Source: Lentisphaeria bacterium UBA7640 (GTDB lineage: Bacteria > Verrucomicrobiota > Lentisphaeria > Victivallales > Victivallaceae). From it: DNA of 6,049 nucleotides. Within the stretch, counting starts at the first letter, position 1; each line of letters opens with the position of its first letter. Both the position numbers and the translations under genes were made by a program. Below the pieces are notes generated by a model that did not search any database, had not been told where the DNA came from, and worked only from the letters and a program-made list of their open reading frames with translations. The stretch spans positions 1 to 6,049 of the forward strand of contig DLIO01000025.1 of NCBI GenBank assembly GCA_002483765.1, read 5' to 3'. Positions 1-6,049 of the stretch are shown in pieces.

Positions 1-2
1 AT

Positions 3-1280
3 ACGGGATCAAGATTCCTGAAATTTGTTCCAAGCGATAGTTCGCGAGAATCAGCTTCTGAACCACCTGAAGCACTCCATTTCTCAGTCATTGATAGCGG
101 CATTGGCATTCCAACATATAAAATTGATGCTTTATTCAACATGTTCACTCAAGCTGACGAAATGGCTATCCGACACTGTGGTGGAACTGGACTGGGGTTA
201 TCGATCTGTAAACAACTCATTGAACTCATGGGTGGGCATATCGGAGTAACGAGCGAACAGGGAAAAGGCTCGACATTTTGGTTCGAAATCCCATTTAAAA
301 ACCTCAATAAAAAAGATAAACACCTAGATGAGTCCCACAATATACTGCGAGGCATTCGCGCCTTGATTGTGGACAACAGCCCAACTGTACGAAAAATGAT
401 TACCGAACGTTTAGTAGCTCAAGAAATGATTCCAATTACTGCCGAGAATGAAAACAAGGCGATAAGGCTGCTCAACAAATCATTTGACCAAGACGAACCA
501 TTCCAAATAGCCTTGGTCGACATAACGATGTCTGAGATTATGAGTAAGACTCTCGCCAGACTGATGAAAAACGACAAACGCATGTCAAATCTTGCGATTA
601 TACTGCTAACCTCATTAAAAACGAAACAGAATATTCGGCAATTGTGGAAAGAAAAATACTCTGCAGTGGTTGATAAACCCCTTCCACATGACGAACCGTT
701 CAAAACCATTCTACGACTTTTAAACAAAGAAGATGGCTCTGAAAATGATATAATCCAGGACGATAAAGTACATTTAAAGGACGCAAAGTCTTTGGAACCA
801 ACAAAATTCAGCATCGGTTCAGGTAGCATGGATAAACGTATTTTACTGGTTGAGGATATCGTTTCAAACCAAATAGTAGTGATGATGATATTAAAGAAAT
901 TTGGTTTACACTCCGATACGGTATCAAACGGCAAAGAGGCTGTCGAGATTTTAAAAAATATTCCTTATGACCTAGTGCTTATGGATATTCAAATGCCGAT
1001 AATGGATGGTTATGAAGCAACGCGACAAATCCGCAATCCTGAATCAGCAGTCCTCAATCACGATATTCCAATTATTGCCATGACGGCGTACGCCATGCAG
1101 AGTGATCAGGCTGCATGCTTAAAAGCTGGGATGAACGATTATATTTCAAAACCAATATTGCCCGCATTACTGGAACAATTACTAAAGAAATGGCTGCTAC
1201 CCAAGTCGAGCTCTTCACGTAAAGAGAAACTGCCAAAGACTTATAATGATGCTGCTACAACTTCTAAAATGATTGTATAA
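3..1280 (+). CDS. Hybrid sensor histidine kinase, C-terminal part (5' end outside window)
   Basis: The reading frame is open from base 3, so this is the last 425 residues of a longer protein; the ATG at 141 lies inside the ATPase domain and is not the start. Seen, numbered from base 3: G1 box DSGIGIP (from D31), the FTQAD segment, and G2 box GGTGLGLS (60-67), which form the ATP-binding end of a HATPase domain. A first receiver spans about 118-238, with candidate phospho-acceptor D173, T203 and K225, but its acidic pair is D124-N125 rather than Asp-Asp. A second receiver spans about 278-398 and is canonical: E284-D285, D328 in LMDIQMP, T361 and K383. The last 27 or so residues are polar, and no HPt domain follows. 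By family knowledge, such kinases autophosphorylate on a histidine (not in the window) and pass phosphate to their receivers, then usually to a separate HPt protein. The signal sensed cannot be deduced. The assignment is very secure. Confidence 0.95.
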   Translation, partial: TGSRFLKFVPSDSSRESASEPPEALHFSVIDSGIGIPTYKIDALFNMFTQADEMAIRHCGGTGLGLSICKQLIELMGGHIGVTSEQGKGSTFWFEIPFKNLNKKDKHLDESHNILRGIRALIVDNSPTVRKMITERLVAQEMIPITAENENKAIRLLNKSFDQDEPFQIALVDITMSEIMSKTLARLMKNDKRMSNLAIILLTSLKTKQNIRQLWKEKYSAVVDKPLPHDEPFKTILRLLNKEDGSENDIIQDDKVHLKDAKSLEPTKFSIGSGSMDKRILLVEDIVSNQIVVMMILKKFGLHSDTVSNGKEAVEILKNIPYDLVLMDIQMPIMDGYEATRQIRNPESAVLNHDIPIIAMTAYAMQSDQAACLKAGMNDYISKPILPALLEQLLKKWLLPKSSSSRKEKLPKTYNDAATTSKMIV

Positions 1281-1315
1281 GCATAAAACGAATGGCTAAA
1301 TTTTGATTTTATGCT
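1280..1315 (+). terminator. Weak inverted repeat after the kinase gene, possible terminator
   Basis: AGCATAAAA (1280-1288) pairs perfectly with TTTTATGCT (1307-1315) around an 18-base loop. The left arm begins on the last base of the kinase stop codon. The 9-bp stem has only two G:C pairs and no clean T-tract follows, so an intrinsic terminator is possible but weak. The position just past a stop codon is the main support. In AT-rich DNA such a repeat could arise by chance. Confidence 0.3.
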
Positions 1316-1368
1316 ATGTTTAACTTTCTATGTTATTAATCAATAAAAAACACTGAAATCATAAGATC

Positions 1369-1374
1369 AAAGGA
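1369..1374 (+). promoter_or_regulatory. Ribosome binding site that decides the TTG start of the hydrolase
   Basis: AAAGGA lies six bases before the TTG at 1381. The frame has a TGA stop at 1354-1356 and no ATG or GTG between that stop and the TTG. The first internal ATG is at 1756 (residue 126), too late because it would remove much of the N-terminal domain. The TTG is therefore the best start on both spacing and frame. Confidence 0.7.
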
Positions 1375-1380
1375 AAAAAC

Positions 1381-3846
1381 TTGAACAAATCAGAATTTGG
1401 CATTGAAGGGAACCGGTTAGTTGTGGGTGAATTTGAGTTGGATTGGCCGGCTATAAAAATCAGTATTGGCGGTAAAATCGCCAATATTATCGCTGCTCAT
1501 ACTCCGTTGGTTGATAGCAATAAGATAAGTCAAAAATTCACAGCCGGTTCATTGAAGATAACTGTCTCGATTTGTAAATCACCGAAATACTTCATCAAAC
1601 GCGTGGTAATATCTTCAGAAAAAAATTTACCGACGCCTGATTATGTCGATGTTGACATTCAAACAATCCCAGATCCAAAATTATCACAACGCGGTTATAT
1701 TGCTACTGCCGCGGCGCCGAAGCGCCAAGGAGCAGAAGAGGAAGGTGGCGGCTTAATGCCAGGTTGTGGATATCCGTTGATCGGCCGTCAGTTTTTTGTT
1801 GGTTTAGAACATCAAGCCGCGTTCAATACGATTGAAGAACAGAACGATCAAAACAGTAGCTATCGACTACGCCATTATCCGCAATGGTGTGGGCAAGAGC
1901 TTGAATGTGTCGATGCCGTTTTCGGAATTTCTTCTAATCCAGAAGAAGCATTTCATGATTATCTGGACGAAATCCGGCTACCGACATTAAAAAAACCGCT
2001 GTTTTCATTTTGTTCATTCTGGTCAGATCCTTATATCGGAAACTACGAATACGAGGTCAATGCAGAAAATTATTTGAGTTTTGTTAAAGCGTTTCACAAT
2101 CTCGGACTTCGTCCCGATGTCTACACTTTGGATGCTGGTTGGCAAAATCGTCAAACTATATTCGAAGGCAAAGCCAGCTTTGGTGGCGATCAAGGGTTAA
2201 TTGAATTGCGCCATCAGATCAACCAATACGGTTCCGATTTGAGTTTATGGCTTTCTCACAATGGCCCGATGGGTATCGCTCCAGAATACCTTAATTCGCT
2301 TGGCATCGAAACTGGTGCCGGAGAGAGTTCAACCTACTGTGGTGATGCCTATGGAGTGCTGATGGATGAAAAGCTGGAAAAACTACTTTGTGAACGTTTT
2401 TGTCAATTAGCTGGGCCGGAATTCAAGTCCGTGATGTTCAAAATTGACTGGGACAATGATTGCGCCACTAATGAAAAATTCGCTGAGAAATACCCGACCC
2501 GCAATCATGTTCGCCAAGCCTCAATCAATGTTATGAACCGTATTGTCGCGGCCATGAGACTCGTCAATCCAGACGTGATCATTCGCAACGGTTGGTGGCC
2601 TTCGCCGTGGTGGCTTTGTCATGCGACCCATTTCTTTCTTCCTGACTCGGGTGATTCCGAATATTCGATGTTGCCGGCTAAAAACCAACGCGCATCTTCT
2701 GCAACCCATCGCGATATTCAATACTACAACACGCTTCGTCGCGACCGCAGCGCAGTACCGTTGGATTGTATCGACAATCATGAATTCCCTCATGCGTTGC
2801 GCAATCCTTTTGTCGAAACACCCGCCGCTTGGGTTGACAATCTTTGGTTGGCGGTAATGCGGGGCAGCACATATTTCCCCTTTACCTTGCAACCGGAATC
2901 ACTGGAAGACTGGCAAGCCAAAACTATGCGCGCTATCATGGAATTTAGTCGCCGTTATGCGGATAAAATTTTTGTTCCGAGAGGAAAAATGATTCTGGGT
3001 CATCCCGGTAAAGGCGAAATATATGGATTCCTTTTGCCGAGCGAAGAACGCTCTTGGTGCTTATTGCGCAATCCATTACCGTTACCACAGCGTTTCAAAT
3101 TTAACGCGACAGAGTTAGCCGGACATTCAGTTAAATCGGCAATTCAATTCTATCCCGATTTCAGACATCAAGCAGATAACGAAATTGTTCTCGGCGCGCA
3201 TGAAGTGAAGGTGTTTACCTTTGAGGAAAATGAAGTTAAACCACTCTTTGAACATCCGTTCCAAATAATTGATGAAAAACTATTTTTCCCGGCATCAACA
3301 TTGTTCAACGCTGAGATTCGGCCAGATGTTGCACCGACCTATCAGATAGCGGAACTCAAATTTAGCGAACAAAAATTCGAACTCGGTGATGGCCGTTTGT
3401 CACTATTTTTCAAATTACTAGCGCCATACCGGATGCGGAATTTCGAACTCCAATTCAAGCTTAACGGCACGAATACGGAAAAGCTAAAAATCCAGCTTAA
3501 AAGTTCTCGCTATCAAAACAATGTATCATCATCATACACAATTCCCGTGACTGAAATTAGTTTCAGTAAGCCAGGACACGGCGAAAGCAAAAATCCTGAT
3601 GGCTTTCCTCTGCAAGATGCGCGTTATTTTTCAGCTCCGGCGCCGCAAGGCGGTGAAGCTTATTATCGACTTGACATCTGCGGCGGAGCAGTAGAAACAT
3701 CCCAACTGGAATTATGGGCTTCCGGACATGAAGGATGGTCACGCCAAGCGTTAAAAGGAATAAACGCCCCGTACATTTTCGAGCAAGGCGCACCAGTGCA
3801 ACACCCCGACGGATTCCCGCTTTCAATTCAATGCAAATTTGATTAA
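1381..3846 (+). CDS. Glycoside hydrolase, clan GH-D-like (GH36 / raffinose-synthase-like alpha-galactosidase relative)
   Basis: This 821-residue protein has the order expected of a GH36-type enzyme. A beta-rich N-terminal region (about 1-200) comes first. A (beta/alpha)8-like barrel (about 205-530) opens at SFCSFWSD (W214). A C-terminal beta region of about 290 residues follows. Barrel motifs seen: LDAGWQ (D251, W254), resembling the DDGW(Q) motif of GH36 and raffinose synthases; LSLWLSHNGP (W290), where GH36 has its LW-E-P strand; FKIDWDND (K354, D356), matching the K-x-D nucleophile strand; PDSGDSEYS (D422, D425, E427), where GH36 has the acid/base (SDDTD-like); and LAVMRGS (R494). D356 is the likely nucleophile and D422 or D425 the acid/base, by inference. 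The expected reaction is retaining hydrolysis or transfer of an alpha-linked sugar, most likely galactose. No signal peptide or membrane segment is visible, so it is probably cytoplasmic. It is longer than typical bacterial GH36 (about 720 residues), mainly at the C-terminus, where PDGFPL occurs twice (739-744, 809-814). The fold assignment is fairly firm; the exact family and substrate are not. Confidence 0.75.
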   Translation: MNKSEFGIEGNRLVVGEFELDWPAIKISIGGKIANIIAAHTPLVDSNKISQKFTAGSLKITVSICKSPKYFIKRVVISSEKNLPTPDYVDVDIQTIPDPKLSQRGYIATAAAPKRQGAEEEGGGLMPGCGYPLIGRQFFVGLEHQAAFNTIEEQNDQNSSYRLRHYPQWCGQELECVDAVFGISSNPEEAFHDYLDEIRLPTLKKPLFSFCSFWSDPYIGNYEYEVNAENYLSFVKAFHNLGLRPDVYTLDAGWQNRQTIFEGKASFGGDQGLIELRHQINQYGSDLSLWLSHNGPMGIAPEYLNSLGIETGAGESSTYCGDAYGVLMDEKLEKLLCERFCQLAGPEFKSVMFKIDWDNDCATNEKFAEKYPTRNHVRQASINVMNRIVAAMRLVNPDVIIRNGWWPSPWWLCHATHFFLPDSGDSEYSMLPAKNQRASSATHRDIQYYNTLRRDRSAVPLDCIDNHEFPHALRNPFVETPAAWVDNLWLAVMRGSTYFPFTLQPESLEDWQAKTMRAIMEFSRRYADKIFVPRGKMILGHPGKGEIYGFLLPSEERSWCLLRNPLPLPQRFKFNATELAGHSVKSAIQFYPDFRHQADNEIVLGAHEVKVFTFEENEVKPLFEHPFQIIDEKLFFPASTLFNAEIRPDVAPTYQIAELKFSEQKFELGDGRLSLFFKLLAPYRMRNFELQFKLNGTNTEKLKIQLKSSRYQNNVSSSYTIPVTEISFSKPGHGESKNPDGFPLQDARYFSAPAPQGGEAYYRLDICGGAVETSQLELWASGHEGWSRQALKGINAPYIFEQGAPVQHPDGFPLSIQCKFD

Positions 3847-4284
3847 AAAACCTGAGATATTTATGCTCTTTGAGGACGGAAGCTTAAAAAACACGCAGTG
3901 AATAAAGTATTTTAGCTCTCTTCACTTCGCAAGATGCTAGAGCGTTACGCGTGCACGAATTAGCAATGGTTTACTGATAATAAATGGATAACTAAAGTCA
4001 AATATGTACCTTGGCAGCAAAAAGAACATTGACCCACATATGATTCTACTAGTATGAGAGCTTTTTAAGTACGACTGCAAAGAAATTCAAAACTATAATA
4101 TTGACCAGCATTGTTTCATTTAACGTTCCGCTGATGGAGAAAAAGGTTTTGAATACATGAGGGCATCGTTCCCACAGAAATCTGACCAACTCATATGAAA
4201 AAATCTAACAAATCAAAAACACACATAAATTTGTATTCCATTCAGCTCGTGTTATTTTACAACTATATAAAATATCAGCTCTCT

Positions 4285-4313
4285 TTTACTCCCTCGGCGT
4301 GAATAGCTAATAT
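4285..4313 (+). promoter_or_regulatory. Candidate sigma70-type promoter for the radical SAM gene
   Basis: TTTACT (4285-4290, four of six matches to TTGACA) and TAATAT (4308-4313, four of six to TATAAT) are separated by exactly 17 bases. A start about seven bases downstream would give a leader of under 20 bases ending in the ribosome site at 4327. The spacing and position are good, but the boxes are only moderate matches in AT-rich DNA. Confidence 0.3.
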
Positions 4314-4326
4314 CTAAATCATTACT

Positions 4327-4332
4327 AAGGTG
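4327..4332 (+). promoter_or_regulatory. Ribosome binding site of the radical SAM gene
   Basis: AAGGTG lies five bases before the ATG at 4338. An in-frame TAA at 4326-4328 overlaps it, so no earlier start is possible in this frame and the ATG is well fixed. Confidence 0.75.
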
Positions 4333-4337
4333 AAATT

Positions 4338-5915
4338 ATGAAACCTGATGTAGCAATTCTCCAATCGAAACGGAAGTTAAGAATTCGTTTTATCATTCCA
4401 GGCTTCCCCACTTTCAACATCTATTCAACCATTGCCAAATATACCACTGCGCTTGGGCCACTCCTCGTTGCCTCCACTGCGGCTCAAAAACCGGGTTGGG
4501 ATGTTGAAATCATTGATGAAAACAACTTTCACGGGCATGCGCCAAAAGGTCAATACGGCCATCCAGACCATAACTATCTGCAAGAAACACGCCCCGCTGA
4601 TGTCGTCGCTTTCTACGGCGGGCTCTCCAGTACCACTCCCAGACTTTATGAGTTAGCCGCATTTTATGATGCTCAAAAAGTAATCACGATCGCCGGAGGG
4701 CAACATTTTTTTGGGGAAACCATTGCGGAAAGCCTCAACCAGCACCTCGATTATCTTATTCTCGGCGAAGGCGAACAAACCATCTGCGAACTTATGGACG
4801 CATTTGCCAACGGCGAATCTACTGACCAAATCAAAGGATTAGCTTATCAAGACGAGAACAAAGTCGTCATCACCGAAGAACGTCCGCCACTCTCCGTAGA
4901 TGAAATCGCGATGTTGCCATTGCCTGATTTCTCACTACTGCGCAATGCCCACATGTCCCTTTATCCGGTTAGTTGGGAACGCGGTTGCGGCATGAACTGC
5001 GAATTTTGCACTGTAAAAAGCAAAGTCCGCTGTCCACCTCCAGAATATCTAGCTTCACAAATTATTTCGCTTCACGAGCGTTTTGGAGCTAAGATTTTCT
5101 TTATCGTTGATGATCTTTTCGGACAAAAAAGAGAGTTAGCGCTGGAGTTCTGTCAAAAAATTAAAGAATATCAGGATTTAATAAAGGTTAAGTTTCATTT
5201 TACAGTCCAAATCAGACTGGACAAAGCACATGACCAGGAATTATTAGTGGCAATGCGAGCGGCCAACGTCCAAGTGTTAGCGATAGGTTATGAGTCGCCG
5301 ATTCCAGAAGAATTAGAGTCAATGAATAAATGTCTACGCCCTGAAGATATGATTAAAAACACTGACCTTTATCATAAAGCCGGATTTCTTGTTCACGGCA
5401 TGTTTATCTTTGGCTACCCTGCCCTGCCTGGACAAGAGTTCTTAATGTCGGCAAAAGAACGAGGCAATACTTTTATTAAATTTATTCGCAAAGCTAAAAT
5501 CGATACAGTTCAAATATTGTTGCCAGTTCCACTTCCAGGTACCGAACTCACAACTAGGCTTGAAAATCAAAGTAGAATATTTGACCGCAAACATATCGGC
5601 TGGGAATATTACGATGGGAACTTTCAACTTTTTGAGCCAGACGCACCATTAAGCGCGTTTGAGACCCAAAACGAAGCCAAAGACTTAATGAAACGTTTTT
5701 ATCGTTGGACTTCAATTCTCTCAATCGGCGGTTCAATTCTCACTTTTCCAATGTTGATATTTTCAGTCTTTAACATGAAGAAAGGCTGGCCGCGTTGGTA
5801 TCTGAAATGGCGCAATGCAATCTGGCGTTTTATCGGCTGGCGCTTATTTCGCCAATGGCAAAACAATCGCAACCTAGATATGTTCGTCGAAAAGCTGAAA
5901 AACGTAACCCATTAA
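4338..5915 (+). CDS. B12-binding-domain radical SAM protein (class B methyltransferase-like) with a membrane-like C-terminal tail
   Basis: This 525-residue protein has a cobalamin-binding-type Rossmann region (about 15-170). It shows VEIIDENNFHG (D60), DVVAFYGGLS (from D88), GGQHF (G120-H123) and LGEGE (G143), the usual landmarks of B12-radical SAM enzymes; the DxHxxG motif is absent, as is common in this class. The radical SAM domain (about 205-420) has the cluster motif C217-x3-C221-x2-C224, with an extra C232 nearby, and AIGYES (E319), resembling the strand that contacts SAM. PVPLPGTEL near the end of the domain is typical of this group. By family, such enzymes use a 4Fe-4S cluster, SAM and often cobalamin for radical methylation or rearrangement of unreactive carbons; the substrate is unknown here. 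Residues 458-480 are hydrophobic, and 484-507 hold six tryptophans among arginines and lysines, suggesting membrane association and perhaps a lipid-like substrate (inference). The gene probably has its own promoter, being 491 bases from the hydrolase. The superfamily is very secure; the function is open. Confidence 0.9.
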   Translation: MKPDVAILQSKRKLRIRFIIPGFPTFNIYSTIAKYTTALGPLLVASTAAQKPGWDVEIIDENNFHGHAPKGQYGHPDHNYLQETRPADVVAFYGGLSSTTPRLYELAAFYDAQKVITIAGGQHFFGETIAESLNQHLDYLILGEGEQTICELMDAFANGESTDQIKGLAYQDENKVVITEERPPLSVDEIAMLPLPDFSLLRNAHMSLYPVSWERGCGMNCEFCTVKSKVRCPPPEYLASQIISLHERFGAKIFFIVDDLFGQKRELALEFCQKIKEYQDLIKVKFHFTVQIRLDKAHDQELLVAMRAANVQVLAIGYESPIPEELESMNKCLRPEDMIKNTDLYHKAGFLVHGMFIFGYPALPGQEFLMSAKERGNTFIKFIRKAKIDTVQILLPVPLPGTELTTRLENQSRIFDRKHIGWEYYDGNFQLFEPDAPLSAFETQNEAKDLMKRFYRWTSILSIGGSILTFPMLIFSVFNMKKGWPRWYLKWRNAIWRFIGWRLFRQWQNNRNLDMFVEKLKNVTH

Positions 5916-5956
5916 AAAATCCACAAAGGCACATAGTTTGTTCCTTATAATGGTTA

Positions 5957-5995
5957 CTTAACTTCACGCGCGCATTATGCGCGCGCGAAGTTAAG
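5957..5995. repeat. 39-base near-perfect palindrome after the radical SAM gene
   Basis: The outer arms CTTAACTTC (5957-5965) and GAAGTTAAG (5987-5995) pair fully. One A/C mismatch follows (5966/5986), then CGCGCGCA (5967-5974) pairs with TGCGCGCG (5978-5985) around a three-base TTA loop. That gives 17 pairs in a 39-base element, with an alternating G/C core in otherwise AT-rich DNA. It starts 42 bases after the radical SAM stop, so it could end that transcript. No T-tract follows directly; the nearest is five T at 6012-6016. It could instead be a dispersed palindromic repeat or a protein-binding site. The remaining 54 bases of the window show no gene. Confidence 0.85.
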
Positions 5996-6049
5996 GATCA
6001 GAATTATATCATTTTTCAAAGTTAAATGCAGCAATTCCGAATGAAAAAT

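Larger units (their letters stand above)
3847..4337. other. Long intergenic stretch with no convincing gene
   Basis: These 491 bases separate the hydrolase from the radical SAM gene. Stops are frequent in the frames I read. The longest ATG frame I found, 4195-4302 (35 residues, lysine-rich start then a hydrophobic stretch), has no ribosome site. Base composition is AT-rich. A promoter-like pair, TTGACC (4029-4034) and TATGAG (4053-4058) with an 18-base spacer, could start a long leader transcript, but support is weak. I saw no cobalamin-riboswitch-like B12 box before the radical SAM gene, no tRNA-like fold and no clear transposase remnant. The region may hold an unrecognised small RNA or decayed sequence. 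Confidence 0.6.

Noticed and set aside
25..249. A 74-residue + strand open frame near the left edge
   Set aside because: It overlaps the kinase in another frame; the kinase frame carries the ATPase G1 and G2 motifs across the same bases.
419..934. A 171-residue open frame on the - strand
   Set aside because: It lies wholly opposite the kinase receiver domains and shows no recognisable domain; it is a shadow of that gene.
2521..2892. A 123-residue open frame on the - strand inside the hydrolase
   Set aside because: It is antisense to the conserved catalytic barrel, with an arginine- and cysteine-rich composition typical of a shadow frame.
4004..4057. A 17-residue ATG frame in the long gap
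   Set aside because: Too short, with no ribosome site and no recognisable motif.
3847..4200. A decayed transposase in the gap
   Set aside because: Reading several frames gave only short stretches between stops, with no transposase motif or terminal inverted repeats.
4195..4302. A 35-residue ATG frame just before the radical SAM gene
   Set aside because: It has no ribosome binding site, its composition follows the AT-rich DNA, and it overlaps the best promoter candidate for the next gene.
4200..4337. A possible cobalamin riboswitch before the B12-type radical SAM gene
   Set aside because: No B12-box-like sequence or extended paired structure was visible, and the candidate promoter leaves a leader of under 20 bases.

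Overview
The window carries three genes, all on the + strand, in moderately AT-rich DNA. They are the 3' part of a hybrid sensor histidine kinase, a complete 821-residue glycoside hydrolase related to clan GH-D (GH36 / raffinose-synthase-like), and a complete 525-residue cobalamin-binding-type radical SAM protein. Shine-Dalgarno-type ribosome sites, a TTG start and a multi-receiver hybrid kinase point to a bacterium, probably Gram-negative. The sequence alone does not support a genus. No tRNA, rRNA, CRISPR array, intact insertion sequence or phage gene was seen.

Layout. Positions 3-1280 hold the kinase, open from the left edge, so its sensor, dimerisation domain and N box lie outside the window. 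What remains is the end of the ATPase domain (G1 and G2 boxes), a degenerate receiver and a canonical receiver. A 100-base gap follows, with a weak inverted repeat over the kinase stop codon. The hydrolase (1381-3846) starts at a TTG behind a clear ribosome site. A gap of 491 bases (3847-4337) has no convincing gene; its last 60 bases hold a plausible promoter and a good ribosome site for the radical SAM gene (4338-5915). A strong 39-base near-perfect palindrome (5957-5995) lies just after that gene.

How the genes relate. Nothing in the sequence ties the three into one pathway. The kinase is a signalling protein with no separate phosphotransfer domain, so it needs a partner elsewhere. The hydrolase has no visible signal peptide and so probably acts on alpha-galactoside-like sugars in the cytoplasm. 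The radical SAM protein has a membrane-like segment and a tryptophan-rich basic tail, which suggests work on a lipid or membrane-associated substrate. The long gap makes a hydrolase-radical SAM operon unlikely. The points most worth a second look are the divergent catalytic motifs and repeated hexapeptide of the hydrolase, the tail of the radical SAM protein, and the palindrome. I do not see a clear new multi-gene system.
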